Shown one piece after another: positions 33,466 to 38,896 of a DNA stretch of 38,896 bases. Position numbers and translations under genes: made by a program. How positions within the stretch are numbered: the stretch's first letter is position 1; every line of letters starts with the position of its first letter. Where the stretch lies: contig JAEZIT010000016.1 of assembly GCA_023436495.1 (NCBI GenBank), positions 1 to 38,896 on the forward strand, written 5' to 3'. The notes under the pieces are model-generated. The model did not search any database and was not told where the DNA came from. It saw only the letters and a program-made list of their open reading frames with translations. The stretch is from Acidobacteriota bacterium (GTDB lineage: Bacteria > Acidobacteriota > Blastocatellia > Pyrinomonadales > Pyrinomonadaceae).

Positions 33466-33588
33466 GTGGGCGACAAAAGGGAAGCGACGCGCTTCACTGA
33501 GCTACATCCAATTGGATGGCCGGAATTGAACCGGCGGCCTCCCGTATTGCGGGTGCTCTTACCATGTAGTCGACTTCGGCATTCGCCC
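33466..33588 (-). ncRNA. Y RNA candidate A, tRNA-like domain permuted at the D-loop
   Basis: The terminal stem is GGGCGA/TCGCCC; the second stem is GAAG(T)CGAC/GTCGCTTC with a bulged T, followed by TACAT. The interior order is: GGTAAGAGCA (D-loop end and 3' D-strand), anticodon-like hairpin CCCG-CAATA-CGGG, T-arm GCCGG-TTCAATT-CCGGC, acceptor strands folded back as CATCC-AATT-GGATG, TA, then GCTCAGT (5' D-strand). GCTC can pair with GAGC across the junction, so the tRNA-like fold is opened in its D-loop and closed at its acceptor. A T6 tract follows at 33460-33465. Length is about 123 bases, between tRNA-Cys and tRNA-His. Confidence 0.78.
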
Positions 33589-33600
33589 AGAACAAAGATA

Positions 33601-33677
33601 TGGAGCGGGTAAACGGATTTGAACCGATGATTTGCGGTTTTGCGGACCGCCGCCTTTGGCCGCTTGGCTATACCCGC
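33601..33677 (-). tRNA. tRNA-Cys(GCA) with C33
   Basis: 77 bases with encoded CCA and the Cys discriminator T. The acceptor is GCGGGTA/TACCCGC and the anticodon arm GCGGT-CCGCAAA-ACCGC. The nearly universal T33 is C. The T-stem ATCGG/CCGTT has a T-T mismatch. Confidence 0.82.
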
Positions 33678-33738
33678 TGATCAAATGCGGATTTCGGAAT
33701 GCGGAACGCGGAATTCGATGATCCATTTCGCGTTAGTC

Positions 33739-33816
33739 TGGTCCGGGCAGCAGGGTTCGAACCTGCGAACTCTTGCTCCCAAGGCAAGCCCATATATCCA
33801 TCTGTGGAACGCCCGG
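33739..33816 (-). tRNA. tRNA-Pro(TGG)
   Basis: 78 bases with encoded CCA. The acceptor is CCGGGCG/TGCCCGG, the anticodon arm CTTGC-CTTGGGA-GCAAG, and the T-arm GCAGG-TTCGAAC-CCTGC. The D-arm is a 3-bp stem (CCA/TGG) with a 12-base loop. Confidence 0.87.
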
Positions 33817-33827
33817 ACGTGAAAAAT

Positions 33828-33902
33828 TGGCTTCGGGGAGAGGATTCGAACCTCTGTTTCCTGGTTCAGAGCCAGGCGTCCTGCCAGTTAGACGACCCCG
33901 AA
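33828..33902 (-). tRNA. tRNA-Gln(CTG)
   Basis: 75 bases with encoded CCA. The acceptor is TTCGGGG/CCCCGAA, the anticodon arm CCTGG-CTCTGAA-CCAGG, and the T-arm AGAGG-TTCGAAT-CCTCT. It is the first gene of the minus-strand RNA array. Confidence 0.9.
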
Positions 33903-33957
33903 AAACTTGCACCACCGGCGCGCTTCGACGGCGGGTCGTAAGCTGATAAAGTAAAGT

Positions 33958-34872
33958 ATGGCTTCAATTAAGACACCTTTTGGAATGCGATCCACTGCCG
34001 CCGAAGTGATCCAAGGTATTGACCTATCCGGAAAGCGGGCCGTTGTGACCGGAGCGGCCTCCGGTATCGGCGTCGAAACCGCCCGAGCACTTGCTAGCTC
34101 AGGCGCCGCAGTCACGCTGGCGGTCCGTAATGTCACCGCCGGTGAAACAGTTGCCGAAGATATTAGGCTGACGACAGAAAACTCTGAGATCGACGTTCAG
34201 TATCTCGACCTGGCCGATCTGGCGTCCGTCAAACAATTCGCGGAAAATTGGACGGGATCGCTGGATATTTTGGTAAACAATGCCGGCATAATGGCATTGC
34301 CCGAACTTAAGCGATCATCGCAGGGATTCGAATTGCAGTTCGCGACGAATCATCTTGGTCATTTCGCGCTTAGCTTGTGGCTTCGGCAGACGCTCGCGGC
34401 TTCTGGATCGGCCCGCATTGTGTCGGTAAGCTCGAGTGCTCATCAGCGTTCGCCGGTAATTTTCGACGATATAAATTTCCGGTTTCGGCTTTACGATCCG
34501 TTTCTCGCCTACGGCCAATCGAAGACGGCAAATATACTTTTTTCGGTGGCGGCCAGCGAGATCTGGGCCGCGGACGGTATCACGTCGAATTCGCTTATGC
34601 CCGGTTCCATTCCGACAAAACTAACGCAATACATGGATCCGCGGCCGGAGCCCACGGATGATTCGAAAACGCCCGAACAAGGTGCCGCTACGTCGGTCCT
34701 GCTTGCCGCTTCGCCGCTGCTGGAAGGCGTTGGCGGCCGGTATTATGTGAATTGTAATGAAGCGTATGTCGCCAGGGAGCGAACGCCCGATATGGGCGGC
34801 GTTGCGCCGTTCGCGATTGACCGCGACAACGCCATGAGGCTTTGGGAACTATCGCTGCGAGCGGTTGAATAA
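33958..34872 (+). CDS. Short-chain dehydrogenase/reductase, retinol-dehydrogenase-like
   Basis: The 304-residue classical-type SDR has a Rossmann nucleotide site VVTGAASGIGVETARAL, the structural NNAGIM, the catalytic Ser in VSVSSSAHQ, and the YxxxK dyad in YGQSKTANILF. HLGHFALSLWL and the length resemble the retinol dehydrogenase/WW-oxidoreductase group, usually NADP(H)-dependent. The substrate is unknown. It is divergent from the tRNA array with about 55 bases between them, and stands alone. No obvious ribosome binding site precedes the ATG. Confidence 0.87.
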   Translation: MASIKTPFGMRSTAAEVIQGIDLSGKRAVVTGAASGIGVETARALASSGAAVTLAVRNVTAGETVAEDIRLTTENSEIDVQYLDLADLASVKQFAENWTGSLDILVNNAGIMALPELKRSSQGFELQFATNHLGHFALSLWLRQTLAASGSARIVSVSSSAHQRSPVIFDDINFRFRLYDPFLAYGQSKTANILFSVAASEIWAADGITSNSLMPGSIPTKLTQYMDPRPEPTDDSKTPEQGAATSVLLAASPLLEGVGGRYYVNCNEAYVARERTPDMGGVAPFAIDRDNAMRLWELSLRAVE

Positions 34873-34978
34873 AAAGTTTGAATTTGCAGCGGCAGGCGGA
34901 GGTTCTCGGTTTCGCCCAGTTAGATGGCCTGCCCGAAACCGGCCGCTTGCCGCTGCTTTTTACGGCTACTCAGTTTTC

Positions 34979-35105
34979 AAACATCAAAAGTAAAAGGAGC
35001 GGCTACTCTCGGGCTTCCAATATCCCGGGCGTAACCGCTCCTAAAACGCGAGAGCATATTTGCCCTCTTACTTTCGATGTTTCGGGAGCGGGAACGCCGC
35101 TCCCG
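34979..35105. ncRNA. Highly structured intergenic element of unknown type
   Basis: An outer 15-bp arm with one mismatch (34979-34993 with 35068-35082) encloses an inner 8-bp arm AGGAGCGG/CCGCTCCT (34995-35002 with 35035-35042). A compact hairpin CGGGAGCGG/CCGCTCCCG (35083-35091 with 35097-35105) follows immediately. The GGAGCGG word recurs in two of the arms. Orientation is undecided: it could be the 3' end of the SDR transcript or a separate RNA. No T tract follows. Confidence 0.5.
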
Positions 35106-35396
35106 CTGTGTTAAATATCTAAATCAAAACAGACCTGTTCGTCTTGTTTTGTCTGGTTATCGAGGTATCCGAACGGCATACTGCCAAAGGCATTCCAATC
35201 GAGACATGCGCGCAGCGATATGTTTGCCGGCAGGCTCTTGAATGTTCTCGTCGTATGTTCTGAATTTCGAATCACTCGTTTATCTCCAAATAAAAAATCT
35301 GCCGCGATTCATCGCAACAGGTTCAGAGTTTTAGCACGGGTCAAAATTGAAAGTCAAGGGTTTTTTGAAAAATATTTTTCGAAGGCGAGCATTTCG
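35106..35396. other. Spacer without recognisable gene
   Basis: It lies between the structured element and the thiL stop codon, and is AT-richer than its surroundings. I see no convincing open frame, promoter or terminator. Confidence 0.4.
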
Positions 35397-36341
35397 TCAA
35401 AAATGCCGGTAGCCTTTTGGCTCGAGAACGCTCTTCTTTCCATCACGGATAAGTTCAATTATTCCAGCCTTTGCGGTTACTTCACCGACAGCCGAAACAA
35501 GGAGGGAATCCAGCCCGGAAAATTTTTCCGCCTCGATAGTGAAAAGCAGTTCGAAATCTTCGCCGCCGTTTAACGCAATTTCAAGAATTTGTTCGTCCGT
35601 CATACCGAGACGGGAGAGTTTATCATCGGCCGGGATGCTCTCAGCGAAGATCTTAGCGCCCGTGCCGCTCGCCTGACAGATATGAGCGAGATCGGACGAG
35701 AGGCCGTCGCTGATATCGATCATCGACGAGACGCCCAGGGCGCTGAGGTTGATGCCGGCCTTGATGCGCGGGACGGGCAGAAGATGCCGGTCGATAAGAG
35801 ACGTTGGGGCCTCATTCATTTGGCCTCCACCGAGAAGGAATCGAAGACCGCCGGCGGCCCCGCCGAGCTCTCCAGTTACGGCGATCACGTCGCCGGGTTT
35901 GGCTCCCGAACGCAGGATGGCACGGCCCTTTGGGGTTTCGCCGCCGACGATAGAATTGATGACGATCTTGTCCGGGGTGCGGGACACGTCGCCGCCGACC
36001 AACTCGACGCCGTACTCGCGCGCGAGTGAGAACCAGCCTTCGTAGAATGCATCGGGGAAGCCGGCTTTCCAAACGGTTTCAGGCACGCCAAGGGTTAGCA
36101 TTGCCCATTTTGGCTGGGCTCCCATTGCGGCAATGTCGGACAGGGAAACGGCGAGAGCTTTGCGGCCCAGCTTCGCCGGGGTCGTCCAATCAAGACGGAA
36201 ATCTATGTCCTCGAGGAGCAGATCTGCGGTGATAACGAGGTCTGTTTCGGCATCCTTCGGAAGCACAGCACAATCGTCACCTATCCGGTCTAATCCATAC
36301 CGATCCTTAATGTTTTGGATGAAGTCGAATTCGGTCAGCAT
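35397..36341 (-). CDS. thiL: Thiamine-monophosphate kinase
   Basis: The 314-residue enzyme phosphorylates thiamine monophosphate to the diphosphate cofactor. ThiL/AIR-synthase family features are: IGDDCAVLP near the N-terminus, LVITADLLLEDIDFRL, LGRKALAVSLSDIAAMGAQPKW, the Gly-rich VTGELGGAAGGLRFLLGG, and SMIDISDGLSSDLAHIC. The Asp-rich segments bind Mg-ATP. It is divergent from the MerR gene. The product is the cofactor for the PDH E1 encoded elsewhere in the window, but the two are not linked in an operon. Confidence 0.95.
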   Translation of the reverse strand: MLTEFDFIQNIKDRYGLDRIGDDCAVLPKDAETDLVITADLLLEDIDFRLDWTTPAKLGRKALAVSLSDIAAMGAQPKWAMLTLGVPETVWKAGFPDAFYEGWFSLAREYGVELVGGDVSRTPDKIVINSIVGGETPKGRAILRSGAKPGDVIAVTGELGGAAGGLRFLLGGGQMNEAPTSLIDRHLLPVPRIKAGINLSALGVSSMIDISDGLSSDLAHICQASGTGAKIFAESIPADDKLSRLGMTDEQILEIALNGGEDFELLFTIEAEKFSGLDSLLVSAVGEVTAKAGIIELIRDGKKSVLEPKGYRHF

Positions 36342-36351
36342 CGGAAAGTTG

Positions 36352-36380
36352 TTGACACAAGTTTAATAAATACATACAAT
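36352..36380 (+). promoter_or_regulatory. Near-consensus sigma-70 promoter for the MerR gene
   Basis: TTGACA at 36352-36357 and TACAAT at 36375-36380 are separated by exactly 17 bases. They lie about 47 bases upstream of the MerR start codon, which has GAGG six bases before it. Confidence 0.75.
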
Positions 36381-36426
36381 AACGGCGTCAAGTATTACTC
36401 ATGACTTTAACACATCCGAGGCATCA

Positions 36427-36963
36427 ATGGGACAACCTGCGGTAGTAATACCGGAAAAGATCTACTTTAAGATAGGCGAGGTCTGCGACCTCGTCGGAGT
36501 GCAGGCGCATGTGCTGAGGTATTGGGAGACCGAGTTTCCGATGCTCTCGCCGCAGAAGAACCGGTCGGGCCAGCGAAGCTATCGCCGGCGTGACGTTGAG
36601 ATCGCGCTCCGGATCAAAGAACTCCTCTACGATGAGATGTTCACTATCGCCGGGGCCAAGAAAAAGCTGCAGTCAGAGCTTCGCGAAACGAGTAAATTAA
36701 AGGTCGTTCCGCCGCCGGAAACGAAGCCACAGCCGGAATACCTGCGTCCGGTTGAACCGCCTTCTCTGTTCGAGGAGGAAGCGGAAATTGACGTCGGTGA
36801 AACGGAAGTAGAAGCCTCCTCGGTGCATAGACCATCATCGGGGTACTTGACCTCGGAGCAGCGGGAAGCCCTGAAATCGCTTGCTTCTCAGCTTCTTGAA
36901 CTCCGCGAAATGTTAAAGACCGACCAGACCCGCGAGGCCGAAAACCACCTCAGGAATTATTGA
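36427..36963 (+). CDS. MerR-family transcriptional regulator
   Basis: This is a 178-residue protein. The N-terminal winged-helix MerR domain reads YFKIGEVCDLVGVQAHVLRY, then WETEFPML, then SYRRRDVEIALRIKELLYDE, then MFTIAGAKKKL. The WETEF and SGQRSYRR variants place it in the group usually found near himA and tRNA-Pro genes in other bacteria. The C-terminal ~90 residues are Pro/Glu-rich with a final coiled helix (QLLELREMLKTD); no metal-binding Cys cluster is present, so the signal is unknown. tRNA-Pro(GGG) follows 47 bases downstream and may share its transcript. Confidence 0.9.
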   Translation: MGQPAVVIPEKIYFKIGEVCDLVGVQAHVLRYWETEFPMLSPQKNRSGQRSYRRRDVEIALRIKELLYDEMFTIAGAKKKLQSELRETSKLKVVPPPETKPQPEYLRPVEPPSLFEEEAEIDVGETEVEASSVHRPSSGYLTSEQREALKSLASQLLELREMLKTDQTREAENHLRNY

Positions 36964-37010
36964 GGTTTGACAAATTCCCGCCGCCTAACTAATCTTAAAA
37001 TTCGACATAT

Positions 37011-37087
37011 CGGGACGTAGCGCAGTCTGGTAGCGCGTTCGCTTGGGGTGCGAGAGGTCGTGAGTTCAAATCTCGCCGTCCCGACCA
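37011..37087 (+). tRNA. tRNA-Pro(GGG)
   Basis: 77 bases with encoded CCA. The acceptor is CGGGACG/CGTCCCG, D-arm GCGC/GCGC, anticodon arm TTCGC-TTGGGGT-GCGAG, and T-arm GTGAG-TTCAAAT-CTCGC. It is fully regular, unlike several tRNAs of the 33-kb array. Confidence 0.95.
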
Positions 37088-37094
37088 TCAATTA

Positions 37095-37130
37095 CGGGGC
37101 TTTCGAATAAATTCGAAAGCCCCGTTTGTT
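37095..37130 (+). terminator. Rho-independent terminator after tRNA-Pro
   Basis: The stem CGGGGCTTTCGAAT/ATTCGAAAGCCCCG (14 bp) has a 2-base nominal loop and is followed by TTTGTTGTTT. It closes the MerR/tRNA-Pro transcript. Confidence 0.9.
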
Positions 37131-37260
37131 GTTTGGTTTCATATGTCTCGGTGCGGGTGTTCTACATAAAACCGTATCAGCGGTGAATTCTCTTCGCGGC
37201 GATCGCGTCAATTGAGCCGAGAGAGGCTTTGACTTTTATTTTACGATAAACTATCCAGAG

Positions 37261-38697
37261 ATGCGGGAACGAATATTGGAACTGGAAGAACGATCGAGGA
37301 GGCTCGAGCCGGACGCCGATGAGCGGGCAGGAGTGCGGGAACGGGTCGTGGAGTATGCGGAGGGGTTCCTTTCGCGGATAGACGGTATCAATGCGTATAA
37401 CGTTACAAACGACAAAGGCGCGGGGCTGCTCGATTCGCCGATCGAAGAACAGGGTATTGCGGTGGAAACGGCAATCGAACTTCTTCGCGACAATGTCGAC
37501 GAGCCGGGGTTGAATCCGGCTTCGGGCGGTCATCTTGCCTATATCCCGGGCGGCGGGATCTATTACTCAGCGTTGGGCGACTATCTTGCGGACGTATTCA
37601 ACCGCTACGCGGGCGTATTTTATGCAAGCCCGGGAGCGGTCCGGATGGAGAATATGCTCATCCGCTGGATGAACTCGTTAGTGGGCTATCCGGAATCCGC
37701 ATCAGGAAATCTTGCGTCGGGCGGCAGTATCGCCAACCTGACCGCAATTGTGACGGCACGTGACGCTAAAGGAGTTACGGCGGCAAAGGTCGAACATTCG
37801 GTAATTTACCTTTCGGATCAGGCTCACCATTCCGTGGACAAGGCGATACGAATCGCCGGACTGCGCGAATGCGTTGTGCGAACGGTACCGGTCGATGAAA
37901 GATACCGGATGATCGCCGCCGAACTGGAGAGCATGATACGGTTTGATATTGAGTCGAGTCTAAATCCGTTCCTCGTTGTCGCATCCGCGGGGACGACGGA
38001 CGTCGGTGCCATTGACCCGCTCACGGAGATCGGCACGATCGCGAAGACTTACGGCCTTTGGTATCATATCGACGCTGCGTACGGCGGTTTTTTTGTACTT
38101 ACGGAAGAAGGGAAGCGGAAGCTCGTAGGTATCGAAACGTCCGACTCCGTGGCAATCGACCCGCATAAAGGGCTCTTTCTGCCGTACGGGCTGGGAGTTG
38201 TACTTGTAAAAGACAAGGCTGCTCTGACCGCGGCGCATTACTATACCGCGAACTATATGCAGGATGCGGTCTCGTCCGACGACGAACCGTCACCGGCTGA
38301 GATGTCCATCGAACTGACAAAGCCGTTTCGGGGACTTCGACTGTGGCTGCCACTGAAATTGCACGGTGTTGCCCCGTTCCGGAATGCGCTAGACGAGAAG
38401 CTGCTCCTCGCGAAATATTTTTACGAGGAGATCCAAAAGCTTGGCTTCGAGACGCGTATCGAGCCGGAACTGTCAGTAGTTATTTACCGCTACTTGCCCG
38501 AGTCTGGTGACGCGAACGACTTCAATAAAGCTCTGTTGAACTACGTCGTCGCGGATGGCCGCACGTTTATCTCATCGACCATGCTCAACAGAGATTACAT
38601 GCTGCGCTTCGCGTGCCTGGCCTTCCGGACGCATCTTAAGACGGTAGACACTCTGCTATCCGTCTTGAAAGAAGGTGTGCGCGAGCTTTCTGCCTAA
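37261..38697 (+). CDS. PLP-dependent group II decarboxylase (aromatic-amino-acid decarboxylase type)
   Basis: The 478-residue fold-type I PLP enzyme has the family sequence NPASGGHLAYIPGGGIYYSA, an SGGSIANLTAI cofactor loop, the Asp that contacts the pyridine N in WYHIDAAYGGFF, and the PLP lysine in SVAIDPHKGLFLPYG. It would decarboxylate an aromatic or related L-amino acid to an amine. The exact substrate (Trp, Tyr, Dopa, Phe or others) cannot be told. The ATG at 37261 has no clear ribosome binding site. The gene stands alone. It could take part in amine metabolism, but neighbours give no clue. Confidence 0.88.
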   Translation: MRERILELEERSRRLEPDADERAGVRERVVEYAEGFLSRIDGINAYNVTNDKGAGLLDSPIEEQGIAVETAIELLRDNVDEPGLNPASGGHLAYIPGGGIYYSALGDYLADVFNRYAGVFYASPGAVRMENMLIRWMNSLVGYPESASGNLASGGSIANLTAIVTARDAKGVTAAKVEHSVIYLSDQAHHSVDKAIRIAGLRECVVRTVPVDERYRMIAAELESMIRFDIESSLNPFLVVASAGTTDVGAIDPLTEIGTIAKTYGLWYHIDAAYGGFFVLTEEGKRKLVGIETSDSVAIDPHKGLFLPYGLGVVLVKDKAALTAAHYYTANYMQDAVSSDDEPSPAEMSIELTKPFRGLRLWLPLKLHGVAPFRNALDEKLLLAKYFYEEIQKLGFETRIEPELSVVIYRYLPESGDANDFNKALLNYVVADGRTFISSTMLNRDYMLRFACLAFRTHLKTVDTLLSVLKEGVRELSA

Positions 38698-38756
38698 GAG
38701 TCGAATGGAAAACACTTCGCCTGTTCGACGAGTCTTTCTTGTTCTACTTTCACAGG

Positions 38757-38896
38757 TCATCGCCCGGGCGATCCAGGATCGGTTCGTCCACCGTGCTGAC
38801 GGGCGGAGGATACATTTTCTCGCTCATCCGGACTACTAGAAATTGATCAAAGAAAACCACCGCCAAGCCGATAACAAATAGCATAAAGGTAAAAAA
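38757..38896 (-). CDS. C-terminal part of a small membrane-anchored protein (may continue off window)
   Basis: A minus-strand frame ending at the TGA at 38757-38759 encodes a hydrophobic segment (MLFVIGLAVVFFDQFLVV) and then a short polar tail rich in Pro and Asp. It stays open to the window edge; an internal ATG at 38884 would give a 42-residue single-helix protein. I do not recognise it. Confidence 0.4.

Noticed and set aside
28803..33902. The tRNA-rich region as a prophage or integrated element
   Set aside because: No integrase, structural phage gene or att-like duplicated tRNA end is visible, and both flanks are ordinary chromosomal genes.

Overview
The window looks like a chromosomal segment of a Gram-negative, moderately GC-rich bacterium. 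It carries the outer-membrane LPS genes lptD, lpxB and lpxD, a pyruvate dehydrogenase operon, dsbD, cysS and thiL, and many TTG/GTG starts. The gene mix and the secreted PD40/'PTPSP' protein recall Acidobacteriota (Blastocatellia/Pyrinomonadaceae type). That placement is inference from style, not a search.

Layout: a truncated NtrC-type response regulator (1-784, minus); a 1-kb repeat-filled spacer; two tandem copies of a [zincin-like fragment + secreted Ig/TPR-like protein] module (1.8-4.5 kb); lptD; a spermidine-synthase-like membrane protein; a branched-chain aminotransferase; a second repeat-filled spacer; a PD40-propeller secreted protein; lpxB; an M29-like exported peptidase; lpxD; a STAS protein; the PDH E1alpha-E1beta-E2 operon; dsbD plus cysteine dioxygenase; a GT39-like membrane glycosyltransferase; cysS; two small genes; an HNH nuclease; and a small membrane protein. 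Then comes the RNA locus described below, followed by an SDR, a structured intergenic RNA candidate, thiL, a MerR regulator, tRNA-Pro(GGG) and a group II PLP decarboxylase.

The exciting part is 28.8-33.9 kb, all on the minus strand. In transcription order it holds: tRNA-Gln, tRNA-Pro, tRNA-Cys, Y RNA A, tRNA-His, tRNA-Asp, tRNA-Phe, a 90-aa orphan protein, tRNA-Lys, tRNA-Met, Y RNA B, Y RNA C, a Ro60/TROVE protein split into two overlapping frames, a long hairpin, Y RNA D, Y RNA E, Y RNA F, and the RNA ligase RtcB. The six Y RNA candidates share one architecture: a terminal stem of form NNNNGA/TCNNNN with compensatory changes, an invariant 5' AATGC and 3' TTG flanking it, a second stem of unrelated but paired sequence, and an invariant TACAT box. 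The enclosed 'effector' part is tRNA-like in most copies, but the tRNA-like fold is opened at different places in different copies: at the acceptor end in F, the D-loop in A, and the anticodon loop in B. D keeps only a T-arm and acceptor-like hairpin, and E has no tRNA-like part.

Ro60-Y RNA complexes and RtcB are both known from bacterial RNA-repair and RNA-surveillance operons. A dense array of six differently permuted Y RNAs interleaved with tRNA genes, several of them aberrant, is what I consider potentially undescribed here. None of the RNA calls was checked with a covariance model; they rest on reading and pairing by eye.
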